64,000 bases of DNA from Orlajensenia leifsoniae (GCF_004570845.1 NZ_SPQZ01000003.1:558001-622000), one strand, 5' to 3'; positions 49,949 to 59,456 are shown, counted from the first letter of the stretch. Made by a program: numbers and translations. The notes: generated from the sequence alone by a model not told the origin.

Positions 49949-50883
49949 CCGATCGCATCCCGGTGATCATCGACTGCGATCCGGGTCATGACGACGTCTT
50001 CGCACTCTGGCTGGCGGCGGGCAGCCCGCTCCTCGAGCTGCGCGCCGTGACCGCCGTCGGCGGCAACGGCACCCTCGTGCACACCGAGCGCAACGCGCGC
50101 ATCGCCCTCGGGGTCGCCGGGGTGATGGATGTCCCGGTGGCGGCCGGCGCCGACCGTCCTCTCGTGCGTGAACTCGTCACGGCCGAGTGGATCCACGGCG
50201 AGAACGGCCTCGGCGGCCCGGTGCTGCCGGAGCCCGTCGTGCCGCTCGACCCCCGCTCGGCCGTGGAGCTCATGGCCGATGCGATCACGGCATCCGTCGA
50301 CCCCATCGCCATCATCGCGACAGGACCGATCACCAACGTCGCCACCCTGCTGCGCGATCGCCCCGAGCTGGCGGCCGGCATCCGCGAGATCGTCTGGATG
50401 GGCGGATCGACCGGGCGCGGCAACGTGACGCCCGCGGCGGAGTTCAACGCCTGGGTCGATCCCGAGGCACTCGCCATCGTGCTCGACAGCGGCGTGCGCT
50501 TCACCATGGTCGGGCTGAACGTCACCCACGACGCCCTCGTCACCTCTGAGGTGCGGGCGCGCATCGCCGCCATCGGCAACGGCACCGCTGCGTTCGGGGC
50601 CGAACTGCTCGACTTCTTCTGCTCCACCAACGACGCCGTGTTCGGGCTGCCCGACGGCCCGCTGCACGATCCCGTGGCGGTGGCGGTGCTGGCTGCTCCG
50701 GATGCCGTCGGCACGGTGTTCACCAGGCTCGACGTCGAGGTCGCCGGCGTGCACACGGCGGGCGCGACACTGGTCGACCTCGACGGCATGCTGGGTCGGC
50801 CCGCGAACGCCCACGTCGCCGTGAGCCTCGACGTGCCGCGCTTCTGGGACGCGCTCGAGGCGGCGATCGCGCGCCTGGCCTGA
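49945..50883 (+). CDS. Inosine/uridine-preferring nucleoside hydrolase
   Basis: A 312-residue calcium-dependent nucleoside hydrolase splitting ribonucleosides to base and ribose. The signature DCDPGHDDVFAL is at residues 10-21, GGNGTLVHTERNA follows, ATGPITNVA is mid-protein, and LHDPVAVAVL carries the late metal-site Asp. GTG 49945 overlaps rbsK (GTGA). With ribokinase it forms a two-step nucleoside salvage unit, and the freed uracil could feed the pyrimidine locus at 32785-43034. Confidence 0.94.
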   Translation: MTDRIPVIIDCDPGHDDVFALWLAAGSPLLELRAVTAVGGNGTLVHTERNARIALGVAGVMDVPVAAGADRPLVRELVTAEWIHGENGLGGPVLPEPVVPLDPRSAVELMADAITASVDPIAIIATGPITNVATLLRDRPELAAGIREIVWMGGSTGRGNVTPAAEFNAWVDPEALAIVLDSGVRFTMVGLNVTHDALVTSEVRARIAAIGNGTAAFGAELLDFFCSTNDAVFGLPDGPLHDPVAVAVLAAPDAVGTVFTRLDVEVAGVHTAGATLVDLDGMLGRPANAHVAVSLDVPRFWDALEAAIARLA

Positions 50884-50893
50884 CCCGCCTGCG

Positions 50894-50899
50894 TACGCT
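50894..50899 (+). promoter_or_regulatory. Candidate -10 box (TACGCT) for the short LLM gene
   Basis: TACGCT, six bases GGACGG, then ATG 50906. This is nearly the same as the site at 20336-20348. Confidence 0.55.
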
Positions 50900-50905
50900 G
50901 GACGG

Positions 50906-51706
50906 ATGAGCACAACACCAGCCCTCGTCTCCCTCGGCCTCGCCGGGGTCCTCGATCGAGCAGCCATCCGGGAGCTCGCCGTGGCAGCCGAGGCCGCCGG
51001 CCTGCACGCGCTCTGGCTGAACGACACCCCCAATGGCGAGGCTCTCGCCGGGCTCGCCGCCGCGGCCGAGGTCACGGATCGGCTGGTGCTGGCGACGGGG
51101 GTGATCCCGTTCGACCGGTGGCCGGCATCCGTCATCGCCGAGAGGGTGCGCGACCTCTCACTGCCTCAGGACCGCCTCGTGCTGGGCGTCGGGTCCGGAT
51201 CCGCCCGCCGCCCGCTGGCTCTCGTGACGCCGCAGCTCGACGAGCTGCAGCGCAGCGTCGAGGCGCCCGTGCTGCTCGGGGCGCTGGGGCCGAAGATGCG
51301 CGAGCTGGCAGCGACGCGCGCAACAGGCGCGCTGCTGAGCTGGCTGCCCCCGGAGATCGCCTCCGAGACCGCCGCCGCACTGCGCGAGACGGCGACGGAT
51401 GCCGCCAGGCCACGTCCGCGGGCCGTGCTCTACGCACGCGGCATCGTCGACCCCGAGGCGGCAGACGCGCTGGCCGAGGAGTCGGCTCGCTACGGCTCGT
51501 ACCCGAGCTACGCCGCCAACTTCGAGCGCCTCGGCATCGGTGCGAGCGACACGACCATCACGGGGACGAGCCCGGAGGCGCTGCGCGAGCGGCTCGATGC
51601 CTACAGGGCGGGCGTCGACGAACTCGTGTTCCGGGCGATCACGGCCGACGGCTCGACTCCCGCGTACAGGCGCATCATCGACGCGCTGGCCGAAGCCGCT
51701 CGCTGA
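50906..51706 (+). CDS. Short LLM-class F420-dependent oxidoreductase
   Basis: A 266-residue luciferase-like protein, about 70 residues shorter than usual. The N-terminal half shows LAVAAEAAGLHALWLND and LVLGVGSGSARRPLALV, while the insertions of larger members are absent; the C-terminus ends with the common DELVFRAI helix. F420 use is likely from family and host, but no FGD-type motif is present. It appears monocistronic with its own promoter. The stop codon lies in a repeat (CCGCTCGCTGAG). Substrate unknown. Confidence 0.82.
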   Translation: MSTTPALVSLGLAGVLDRAAIRELAVAAEAAGLHALWLNDTPNGEALAGLAAAAEVTDRLVLATGVIPFDRWPASVIAERVRDLSLPQDRLVLGVGSGSARRPLALVTPQLDELQRSVEAPVLLGALGPKMRELAATRATGALLSWLPPEIASETAAALRETATDAARPRPRAVLYARGIVDPEAADALAEESARYGSYPSYAANFERLGIGASDTTITGTSPEALRERLDAYRAGVDELVFRAITADGSTPAYRRIIDALAEAAR

Positions 51707-51814
51707 GCGACAACCCGCTCGCTGAGGGCCGAGCGAAGCGACCGCCCGAAGCGCCTCTGGTGCTGGCTCGTCCGGCGCGCTTCGAACGCCGACTTCGTCG
51801 GGTCCTCAGCGAGC
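51696..51814. repeat. Convergent-junction repeat cluster
   Basis: CCGCTCGCTGAG occurs at 51696-51707 and 51715-51726; the first copy includes the stop codon of the LLM gene. The 38-base block 51777-51814 is almost identical to 43046-43083. GCTCGCTGAGG (51717-51727) and CCTCAGCGAGC (51804-51814) are reverse complements. The element occupies a convergent gap, as does its relative. Confidence 0.7.
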
Positions 51815-51852
51815 AGGGATGAGCCGCACCCGCCCGAAGCGCGCGCTGAGCG

Positions 51853-52650
51853 CTACACCTCCGACTCGAGCGGCTCCTTCGCGACCAGCTCGTGCACGCC
51901 GCTCAGGATCTCGTCGGGGCGGAAGGGGTAGCGGTTGATCTCGGCCTCGTCGCTGATGCCGGTCATCACGAGGATGGTGTGCAGGCCGGCCTCGATGCCG
52001 GCGACGATGTCGGTGTCCATGCGGTCGCCGATCATGGCGGTGTTCTCGGAGTGGGCGCCGATGCGGTTCATGGCCGATCGGAACATCATCGGGTTCGGCT
52101 TGCCGACGACGTAGGGGTCCTTGCCCGTCGCCTTGGTGATGAGCGCCGCGATGGCTCCGGTGGCGGGCAGGGGGCCGTCGGCACTCGGGCCCGTGGCATC
52201 CGGATTCGTCACGATGAAGCGGGAACCGCCGGCGATCAGCCTGATGGCCTTCGTGATGGCCTCGAACGAGTAGTTGCGGGTCTCGCCCACCACCACGTAG
52301 TCGGGGTCGGTCTCGGTCATGATGAAGCCGGCCTCGTGGAGGGCCGTGGTGATGCCCGCCTCCCCGATCACGAACGCCGATCCACCGGGGATCTGCGAGG
52401 CGCAGAAGTCGGCCGTGGCCAGCGCGCTCGTCCAGATGCGCTCCTCGGGAACGATCAGGCCCGAGGCGCGGAGCCGGGCGCTCAGGTCGCGGGGCGTGAA
52501 GATCGAGTTGTTCGTGAGCACGAGGTAGGGGGCGTCCTGGTCGCGCCACTGCTGCAGCAGGGCGGCGGCTCCGGGGAGGGGCTCGTTCTCATGGACGAGC
52601 ACGCCGTCCATGTCGGTCAGCCAGCATTCGATCTCGTCACGACGGTGCAT
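51853..52650 (-). CDS. HAD-IIA family phosphatase (NagD-like)
   Basis: A 265-residue phosphatase. The nucleophile motif is LTDMDGVLVHE (Asp13, Asp15), motif II is LTNNS, and the late motif is VGKPNPMMF plus IGDRMDTDIVAG with the metal Asp residues. The cap of about 110 residues marks the NagD type, which removes phosphate from nucleotides or sugar phosphates. It stands alone on the minus strand, divergent from the organosulfur operon. Physiological substrate unknown. Confidence 0.9.
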   Translation of the reverse strand: MHRRDEIECWLTDMDGVLVHENEPLPGAAALLQQWRDQDAPYLVLTNNSIFTPRDLSARLRASGLIVPEERIWTSALATADFCASQIPGGSAFVIGEAGITTALHEAGFIMTETDPDYVVVGETRNYSFEAITKAIRLIAGGSRFIVTNPDATGPSADGPLPATGAIAALITKATGKDPYVVGKPNPMMFRSAMNRIGAHSENTAMIGDRMDTDIVAGIEAGLHTILVMTGISDEAEINRYPFRPDEILSGVHELVAKEPLESEV

Positions 52651-52867
52651 GGCACCAGCCTAGAGCGTCCGAGTTCCCCGTGATCACTGGCCGAGGAGGC
52701 GCCTCATAGCGCATCGGGTGGCCTCGCGGTGAAGTTTTCCCCATGTGAAGCACTCTTACGCCGCCCGTCACAATGCACTCCCGATCCGCCGACATGCTCC
52801 ATAGCCTTGCGGCACTTCGACCGGCATCGACCTCCCTGGCCGGCCCTTCCCCTGGAGCACACACCTC
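52651..52867. promoter_or_regulatory. Divergent region before the organosulfur operon
   Basis: A 217-base gap between the HAD gene and the importer gene. It holds a GAGGCGCCTC palindrome and a GTGATCAC palindrome, and a GGAG 10-11 bases before the ATG at 52868. No riboswitch was recognised. It probably contains both promoters and a site for a sulfur-status regulator. Confidence 0.4.
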
Positions 52868-54514
52868 ATGACCAAGAAACGCCTCATCCTCGCGCCCGTC
52901 GTGGCGCTCGCCGTCACGGCCGCGATCGCCCTCTCCGGCTGCGCGGCGAACACGGCGACGACGCCTGCGGCAGACGCGAAGCCGCTCGACGGCGGCACGA
53001 TCGTCTACGGCCACCAGCAGGAACCGGCATGCGTCTTCGGCGGCTGGATCGAGCAGGCCTACCTCAGCTACAACGTGCTCGACAGCCTGGTCTCGCTCGA
53101 CGAGGACCACCAGGTGGTGCCCTGGCTGGCCGAGAAGTGGGCAGTCTCCGACGACGGCCTGCAGTGGACGTTCGACCTCAAGCCCGACGTGAAGTTCACC
53201 GACGGCAGCGACCTGACCGCCGAGGTCGTGGCCTACAACTTCGACTACTGGGTGAACGGCGGCGGCAACAGCACGGCGCTGGCCTGGCTCGGCGGCTACT
53301 ACCAGGGCGCTGAAGCCGTCGACGACCTCACCGTGCAGGTCGACCTGGCCAAGCCCTACCCGCGCCTCGCCGACAACCTGACGCAGGGCTACTTCGGCAT
53401 CCAGTCGCAGAAGGCATTGACCGAGCGCACCCAGGAGGAGAACTGCGCGGCCCCGATCGGCACCGGCGCCTTCATCGTGGACCACTGGGACCGCGGGCAG
53501 GAGATCGTGCTGAAGCGCAACGACGGCTACACCTCGTGGCCGGCCAACGCGGAGCACACGGGTCCGGCGCTGGTCGACGAGGTCGAGTGGAAGTTCATCG
53601 CCGACGCCACCACGCGTGTGGCAGCCCTGAAGAGCGGCGAACTCGACGCCGTCTACGACGTTCCGGCCGTGCAGTGGAAGCCGACGGGAGACGCCGGGTT
53701 CACCCTCGAGAAGTACGTCACGCCGGGGCGCCCGCAGGTGCTCACCTTCAACACCGCGCAGGGTCCGTTCACCGACGAGTCCGTGCGGCAGGCCTTCGCG
53801 TACGCCGTCGACCGCAAGGAGATCGTCGAGTCGATCGGCCGCGGCGTGATCCCCTACGAGGGCAACGGCGGTGTCAGCCAGACCACCCCCGGCTACAGCC
53901 AGAAGGCCGCGGACTGGTACACCCAGGACCTCGACAAGGCAGCCGACCTGCTCGACGCGGCCGGATGGACCGAGACCGACTCCGACGGATACCGCACCAA
54001 GGACGGCGAGACCCTCGAGGTGACGCTCCCGTACTTCACGGGCTCGATCATCACCGCCGATGGCGTCTCGATCCTGCAGGGCGTGCAGGAGCAGGCCAAG
54101 AAGTCGGGCTTCAAAGTCGACCTGATCCCCGTTCCGCAGGCCGAGGCGTTCTCGGGCGCGTACAGCAAGCCCGACGAGCGCGACATCTACCCGGGCTACT
54201 GGACGGCCGTCACGAGCGGCATCCTGCAGATCAACTGGGGTGCGGGATCGGACGGCAACCCGAACAACTGGAACGCCTCGTTCACCGACTACCCCGAGCT
54301 GCAGGCTCTCATCCTGCAGGCCAACTCCGAGCCCGACGTCGACAAGCAGAACGCCCTCTACGAGCAGGCGCAGGAGTACATCGCCGAGCACGCCCTCGCG
54401 ATCGGCGTCTACGACAGGCTCTCGACGCTGGCGGTCTCGCCGAAGCTCAAGGGCGTCTGGCAGGAGCACGCACAGGGAGGACCGACGTTCTATGACGCGT
54501 ACTTCGTTCAGTGA
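52868..54514 (+). CDS. Family 5 (dipeptide/opine-type) substrate-binding lipoprotein
   Basis: A 548-residue binding protein of the DppA/OppA class with a lipoprotein signal (lipobox ALSGC, near Cys24). GGTIVYGHQQEPACVFGGW opens the mature protein; later come LQWTFDLKPDVKFTDG and VRQAFAYAVDRKEIVE, the usual family segments. These bind peptides, opines, nickel or small organosulfur and organophosphorus compounds. As the operon continues with NtaA/DszA-type oxygenases, the ligand may be an organosulfur compound. The next gene overlaps its end by 23 bases. Confidence 0.9.
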   Translation: MTKKRLILAPVVALAVTAAIALSGCAANTATTPAADAKPLDGGTIVYGHQQEPACVFGGWIEQAYLSYNVLDSLVSLDEDHQVVPWLAEKWAVSDDGLQWTFDLKPDVKFTDGSDLTAEVVAYNFDYWVNGGGNSTALAWLGGYYQGAEAVDDLTVQVDLAKPYPRLADNLTQGYFGIQSQKALTERTQEENCAAPIGTGAFIVDHWDRGQEIVLKRNDGYTSWPANAEHTGPALVDEVEWKFIADATTRVAALKSGELDAVYDVPAVQWKPTGDAGFTLEKYVTPGRPQVLTFNTAQGPFTDESVRQAFAYAVDRKEIVESIGRGVIPYEGNGGVSQTTPGYSQKAADWYTQDLDKAADLLDAAGWTETDSDGYRTKDGETLEVTLPYFTGSIITADGVSILQGVQEQAKKSGFKVDLIPVPQAEAFSGAYSKPDERDIYPGYWTAVTSGILQINWGAGSDGNPNNWNASFTDYPELQALILQANSEPDVDKQNALYEQAQEYIAEHALAIGVYDRLSTLAVSPKLKGVWQEHAQGGPTFYDAYFVQ

Positions 54515-55511
54515 GACGGATGCCGAGACCGGCGGCCTGCTCGGTTCGGCCCCACCGCGTCGGGGCCGGGGAGCGCCGCGACTCGTCGTGGGCAAGGTGG
54601 TGAGCGCCGCGCTGGTCCTGTTCGGCGCCGCCACCGCCGCCTTCTTCGCCCAGGCGTCGCTTCCGGGTGACCGGGCCACGGTGATCCTCAACATCCGCGC
54701 CGGCCAGGCCGTCGCGCGCACGCCGGAGGAGCTCGCGCCGATCAACGCCGAGTACCACCTGCACGATCCGCTGATCGTGCAGTACTTCGGGTATCTGCGC
54801 GGGCTCGTGGTCGGCGACCTCGGGAACTCGTACCAGCAGCATCGCCCGGTGATCGCGATCATCGCCGACCAGCTGGGCGCGACCATCGTGCTCACTCTCA
54901 CCGCGCTCGTGTTCGCCTGGATCATCATGGTGGTCTGGGTGACCCTCACCGCGGGCAAGGGACCGGCATCCCGGGCCATCGGCGGATTCTTCGACACCGT
55001 GGCGGCAGGGCTTCCGCACTACTGGCTCGGGATCATCCTGCTGCTGGTCTTCGCGCTGTCGCTGGGATGGTTCCCCGTGATCGGGGGAACGGGCCCGGTG
55101 GGACTGGTGCTGCCGGCGCTGACCCTCGCGATCCCGCTGGCCGGATTCCTCGGTCAGGCCACGCGGACGGAGTTCGAGCGCGCCCTGGACTCGCCGTTCG
55201 TGCTGACGGCCCGGATGCGGGGAATGGGCGAGACCGGCATCCGGCTGCGCCACGTGCTCCGCCACGCCGTGCTTCCCGCCGTCACGCTGTCGGGCTGGGC
55301 GCTCGGCGCGACGATCTCGGGCGCCGTGGTGGTGGAGGCCGTGTTCGCACGGCCGGGCATCGGTCAGGTGCTGGTCACCGCCGTGAGCAGCCAGGACATG
55401 CCCGTCGTGATCGGCATCGTCATGCTCATCGCCGCCTTCTACGTGCTGGCGAACCTGCTCGTCGACATCGCCTACGCCATCATCGACCCGCGCCTCAGGA
55501 GGACGTCATGA
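54492..55511 (+). CDS. ABC transporter permease, DppB type
   Basis: A 339-residue permease of the DppB/OppB family with six helices. GDLGNSYQQHRPV is the family's periplasmic segment after the first helix, and LTARMRGMGETGIRLRHVLRHAVLPAV the coupling loop. The ATG at 54492 lies inside the binding-protein gene and has GGGAGG 11 bases upstream. It overlaps the second permease by four bases. Confidence 0.9.
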   Translation: MTRTSFSETDAETGGLLGSAPPRRGRGAPRLVVGKVVSAALVLFGAATAAFFAQASLPGDRATVILNIRAGQAVARTPEELAPINAEYHLHDPLIVQYFGYLRGLVVGDLGNSYQQHRPVIAIIADQLGATIVLTLTALVFAWIIMVVWVTLTAGKGPASRAIGGFFDTVAAGLPHYWLGIILLLVFALSLGWFPVIGGTGPVGLVLPALTLAIPLAGFLGQATRTEFERALDSPFVLTARMRGMGETGIRLRHVLRHAVLPAVTLSGWALGATISGAVVVEAVFARPGIGQVLVTAVSSQDMPVVIGIVMLIAAFYVLANLLVDIAYAIIDPRLRRTS

Positions 55512-56368
55512 CCGCGACCATCGCACCGGCGGCACCCCGGCCGACGGCATCCGCCCGCCTGCTGCAGCTGCCGTGGGACCTGTTCGCCGCCCTCACGGCG
55601 ACGGCGGTGTTCGCCCTCGCCGCGCTCTGGCCGGCGCTCCTGGCCACGCAGGGGCCGTTCGCGATGGACCTGGCGAACACGCTGGCTCCGCCGTCGTCGG
55701 CGCACTGGTTCGGCACCGACGAGTCGGGTCGCGACCTGTACTCGCGGGTGATCTACGGAACCGCGGCATCATTGGGCGTCGGCATCGGCGCCGCGGTGGT
55801 CAGCCTCACCCTCGCCGTCATCCTCGGGTCGCTGGCGGCCCTCGGCAACAGGCCCACGGCGGCCGCTGTGGGCTGGCTGCTCGAAGTGGCCTTCGCCTTC
55901 CCGGCGCTGCTGCTCTCCCTGCTGCTGATCGCCGTGCTCGGCCCGTCGATCCTCACCCTCATCCTCGCGGTGGGGATCGGCACTGCCCCGGGCTACGCCC
56001 GCATGGTGCGCGGGCAGATCCTCAGCGCCCGCGGCGCTCCCTACGTCGAGGCGGCCGTGGCGCTCGGCCACTCGCGTGGCCGCATCCTGCGCCAGCACAT
56101 CCTGCCGAACTCGTTGCGCCCCCTCGTGGCCGTGTTCGCGCTCTCGATCGGGCAGTCGATCGTCTGGGCGTCGAGCCTGTCGTTCCTCGGCCTGGGCATC
56201 GCGCCGCCGGCGCCCGAGTGGGGCGCCCTGCTCGACGCGGGACGCGGCTACATCACCGTCGCCGGATGGCTCACGGTGATCCCCGGCCTCGTGATCGTGC
56301 TCCTCGCCCTGACCACGACGACCCTCGGCCGCCACCTGCAGTCGATCCTCGAGAAGGGTGAGAAATGA
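55508..56368 (+). CDS. ABC transporter permease, DppC type
   Basis: A 286-residue permease of the DppC family with six helices. HWFGTDESGRDLYSRVIYG is the characteristic N-terminal periplasmic segment; EAAVALGHSRGRILRQHILPNSL is the coupling loop. Both neighbours overlap it by four bases, so the transporter is one translational unit. Confidence 0.92.
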   Translation: MTATIAPAAPRPTASARLLQLPWDLFAALTATAVFALAALWPALLATQGPFAMDLANTLAPPSSAHWFGTDESGRDLYSRVIYGTAASLGVGIGAAVVSLTLAVILGSLAALGNRPTAAAVGWLLEVAFAFPALLLSLLLIAVLGPSILTLILAVGIGTAPGYARMVRGQILSARGAPYVEAAVALGHSRGRILRQHILPNSLRPLVAVFALSIGQSIVWASSLSFLGLGIAPPAPEWGALLDAGRGYITVAGWLTVIPGLVIVLLALTTTTLGRHLQSILEKGEK

Positions 56369-58086
56369 TGAGCGCCATCACCACGGATGCCGCGGCCTCA
56401 GACCTCGCGGCCGAGATCGACAATCTGGCCGGCTTCAGGCCGCGGCTGCGCGTGCGCGACCTCTCCGTCGCATTCCAGACCACCGGCGGCCTGCGTCCGA
56501 TCGTTCAGGACGTGTCCTTCGACCTGTATCCGGGTCAGTGCGTCGCGATCGTCGGCGAGTCCGGGTCGGGCAAGTCGGTCACCGCCCGCACCGTGGTCGG
56601 GCTCACTGGCCGCGGCGCCCGGGTGTCGGCCGGCGAGCTCTCCCTGCACGGCCGCGACGTCTCCGGGCTGTCGGATCGGCAGTGGCAGGGCATCAGGGGC
56701 AAGGAGGTGGGCTTCATCCTCCAGGACGCCCTCGTGTCGCTGGACCCCCTGCGTCCTGTCGGAGCCGAGATTGCCGAGAGCCTGCGGCTCCACGGTTGGG
56801 GCGACGCCGCAGCCCGCAGCACGAAGGTCATCGAGCTGCTGACCTCGGTCGGCGTACCGAAGCCGGAGCTGCGGGCTCGCCAGCGTCCGGATCAGCTCTC
56901 GGGTGGCCTGCGCCAGCGTGCGCTGATCGCGTCGGCCCTCGCCCTCGCCCCCGACGTCGTCATCGCGGACGAGCCCACCACGGCGCTCGACGTCACGGTG
57001 CAGGCCCAGGTGCTCGAGCTGCTCGAGGAGTCCAAGCGCCGCGGCGCGTCGATCATCCTCATCAGCCATGACCTGTCCGTGGTCGCCCAGCTCGCCGATC
57101 ACATCCTCGTGATGAAGGACGGCCGCGTGGTGGAGCAGGGAGCGGCAGCAGACCTGCTGGCCGCTCCGCGCGAGGCGTACACCCGTGCGCTCATCGCCGC
57201 GGTGCCCAGCGAGGACACCCGGGGCGGTTCGCTCAGCCCGGCCGGTGCCGCCCTGCTCGAGGCCGCCCCGCCGGCGCGCGAGGTGCACGACGAGGTCGTG
57301 CTGTCCGCCCGCGACGTCGTCAAGCACTTCAGGTCGTCCGACGGTTCGGTGACGACCGCCGTCGACTCGGTGTCGTTCGACCTGCACCGCGGAGAGACCC
57401 TCGGCATCGTCGGCGAGTCCGGCTCCGGGAAGAGCACGACGGGGCGCATCGCCCTGGCGCTGGAGCAGGCTGATGCCGGCACGGTGACCCTGCTCGGCCA
57501 ACCGTGGTCGAGCCTGCCCGAGCCCAGGCGGCGTGCGCTGCGGTCGCGCATCTCGGTCGTCTCGCAGGACCCGCTCTCGAGCTTCGACCCGCGCTGGAAC
57601 GTGGAGCGCATCCTGGTCGACGCGCTGCAGCGCGGCGTGTTCCCCAGCGCCTCGGCTCGCGCCGAGCGCATCCGGGAACTCCTCGATCAGGTCGGCCTGC
57701 CGCACGCCGTGCTGCGGCGCTTCCCGCTGCGTCTCTCCGGAGGGCAGCGTCAGCGGATCGCCATCGCGAGGGCCCTCGCCGAGGCGCCCGACATCATCGT
57801 GCTCGACGAGGCGGTCTCGGCCCTCGACGTGACGATCCAGGCGCAGATCCTCGACCTGCTCGTCGTGCTGCAGCGACAGCACGGCCTGAGCTACCTGTTC
57901 ATCTCGCACGACCTCGGCGTCATCGCGCACCTCAGTCACCGGGTGCTCGTGATGAAGGACGGCGTCGTGGTCGAGTCCGGAACGCCCGACGACATCTTCC
58001 ACCGTCCGCAGGAGCCGTACACCCGCGAGCTCATCGCCTCCATCCCCGTCTTCGACCCCCGACCCGCTCAGGAGCAGAACGCATGA
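56365..58086 (+). CDS. Fused DppD-DppF-type dual ABC ATPase
   Basis: A 573-residue protein in which both importer ATPases are joined. The first domain has Walker A GESGSGKSV (64-72), signature LSGGLRQR and Walker B VVIADEPTTALDV; the second has Walker A GESGSGKST from about residue 350, signature LSGGQRQR and VIVLDEAVSALDV. The last Walker B region has Ala in place of Pro after Glu, which is common in this group. The fusion replaces separate dppD and dppF genes and drives the two permeases encoded upstream. It overlaps the monooxygenase gene. Confidence 0.93.
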   Translation: MMSAITTDAAASDLAAEIDNLAGFRPRLRVRDLSVAFQTTGGLRPIVQDVSFDLYPGQCVAIVGESGSGKSVTARTVVGLTGRGARVSAGELSLHGRDVSGLSDRQWQGIRGKEVGFILQDALVSLDPLRPVGAEIAESLRLHGWGDAAARSTKVIELLTSVGVPKPELRARQRPDQLSGGLRQRALIASALALAPDVVIADEPTTALDVTVQAQVLELLEESKRRGASIILISHDLSVVAQLADHILVMKDGRVVEQGAAADLLAAPREAYTRALIAAVPSEDTRGGSLSPAGAALLEAAPPAREVHDEVVLSARDVVKHFRSSDGSVTTAVDSVSFDLHRGETLGIVGESGSGKSTTGRIALALEQADAGTVTLLGQPWSSLPEPRRRALRSRISVVSQDPLSSFDPRWNVERILVDALQRGVFPSASARAERIRELLDQVGLPHAVLRRFPLRLSGGQRQRIAIARALAEAPDIIVLDEAVSALDVTIQAQILDLLVVLQRQHGLSYLFISHDLGVIAHLSHRVLVMKDGVVVESGTPDDIFHRPQEPYTRELIASIPVFDPRPAQEQNA

Positions 58087-59456
58087 CCACCCCGCTGCAC
58101 TTCAACGCCTTCGTGATGAACACGAACTCCCACATCCACCACGGCCAGTGGCGCCGCTCCGACGCCGGCCAGGTCGACTTCAACGACGTCAGGCTCTGGA
58201 TCGACCTCGCGCAGAAGCTCGAGGCCGCGAAGTTCGACGCGCTGTTCTTCGCCGACGTCACCGGGGTCTACGGCGACGCGGATGCCGACTTCGACGTGTA
58301 CATCCGCGAGGGACTGCAGATCCCGTCGAACGACCCCATCCCGCTCGTGGCGGCGCTCGCCGTGCACACCGAGAAGATCGGCCTGGCGCTCACCTCGAAC
58401 GTCGCGCAGAGCCACCCGTACCAGTTCGCGAGGCAGGTCTCCACGCTCGACCACATCTCGAACGGCCGCATCGCCTGGAACATCGTCACCGGCCTGCAGG
58501 ACAACGGGGCACGCAACTTCGGCTTCCCGCGACTGACCGACCACACCGAGCGCTACGCCTGGGCCGAGGAGTACGTCGACGTCACCTACAAGCTGTGGGA
58601 GGGCTCGTGGGACGAGGGAGCGCTCCTGAAGGACCGCGAGAACGGCGTCTTCGGCGACTCGTCGAAGATCCACAAGATCAACCACGAGTCGGAGCGCTAC
58701 TCGGTGCAGGGGCCGCACCTGCCGTCACCGTCGCCGCAGCGCACCCCCGTGCTCTACCAGGCGGGGTCGAGCGCTTCGGGTCGCGACTTCGCCGCCCGCA
58801 ACGCCGAGGCCGTGTTCCTGATCTCGCCGAGCCCCGAGCTCGCGCGCCAGCAGATCGAGGCGACGCGGTCGCGTGCCGTCGAGTTCGGTCGCAGGGGCGA
58901 GGACATCAAGTTCTTCCAAGGGCTCTCGTTCGTCATCGGCGACACCGAGGAGGAGGCCCTCGCGAAGGCCGAGGAGTACGAGAAGTACATCAGCATCGAG
59001 GGCTACCTCGCTCACTCCGCCCTGGTCGACTCCGACGGCAGGGTCTACGACCCGCAGACCCCGCTACGCGACGTCGACACGAACACGGCGAAGGGCTTCG
59101 GCGAGTGGGTGTCGAAGGCCATCACCGACCGTGAGCCGATCGTCGCAGACATCGCCGTGCTCATCTCGCGGTCGACGCGACTCGTCGGAACGCCCGAGCA
59201 GATCGCCGATGCCCTCGAGATCTGGCAGGCGGCCGGAGTCGACGGCATCAACGTCATCAACTGGGTCATCCCGGGCTCCTTCGAGGAGTTCGCAGACAAG
59301 GTCCTCCCGGTGCTGCGCGCGCGGGGCCTCGCCCAGAGCGAGTACGGCGACGGCCCCACGCTGCGCGATCGCCTGTTCGGCGAGGCACGGCTGAACGACC
59401 GGCATCCGGCGGCGAAGTACCGAGGTGCGTTCGCGCCGGTCGAGGTCGGGGCGTGA
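58083..59456 (+). CDS. NtaA/SnaA/DszA-type FMN-dependent monooxygenase
   Basis: A 457-residue luciferase-like monooxygenase of the group that oxidises nitrilotriacetate, pristinamycin or organosulfur compounds with FMNH2 and O2 supplied by a separate reductase. Typical segments are FNAFVMNTNSHIHHGQW, LALTSNVAQSHPYQFARQ, STLDHISNGRIAWNIVTG and LYQAGSSASGRDFAARNAEAVF. It overlaps the importer ATPase and the next flavoprotein gene, so imported substrate is passed to it. A C-S bond-cleaving role is inferred. Confidence 0.88.
   Translation: MTTPLHFNAFVMNTNSHIHHGQWRRSDAGQVDFNDVRLWIDLAQKLEAAKFDALFFADVTGVYGDADADFDVYIREGLQIPSNDPIPLVAALAVHTEKIGLALTSNVAQSHPYQFARQVSTLDHISNGRIAWNIVTGLQDNGARNFGFPRLTDHTERYAWAEEYVDVTYKLWEGSWDEGALLKDRENGVFGDSSKIHKINHESERYSVQGPHLPSPSPQRTPVLYQAGSSASGRDFAARNAEAVFLISPSPELARQQIEATRSRAVEFGRRGEDIKFFQGLSFVIGDTEEEALAKAEEYEKYISIEGYLAHSALVDSDGRVYDPQTPLRDVDTNTAKGFGEWVSKAITDREPIVADIAVLISRSTRLVGTPEQIADALEIWQAAGVDGINVINWVIPGSFEEFADKVLPVLRARGLAQSEYGDGPTLRDRLFGEARLNDRHPAAKYRGAFAPVEVGA

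Noticed and set aside
49078-51135. 685-codon minus-strand open frame
   Set aside because: Antisense to ribokinase and nucleoside hydrolase, both supported by conserved motifs.
52651-52867. SAM or other sulfur riboswitch before the organosulfur operon
   Set aside because: Only short palindromes are present; no recognisable riboswitch core.
52637-54997. 786-codon minus-strand open frame
   Set aside because: Overlaps the binding-protein gene in antisense; low-complexity product caused by GC-rich third positions.
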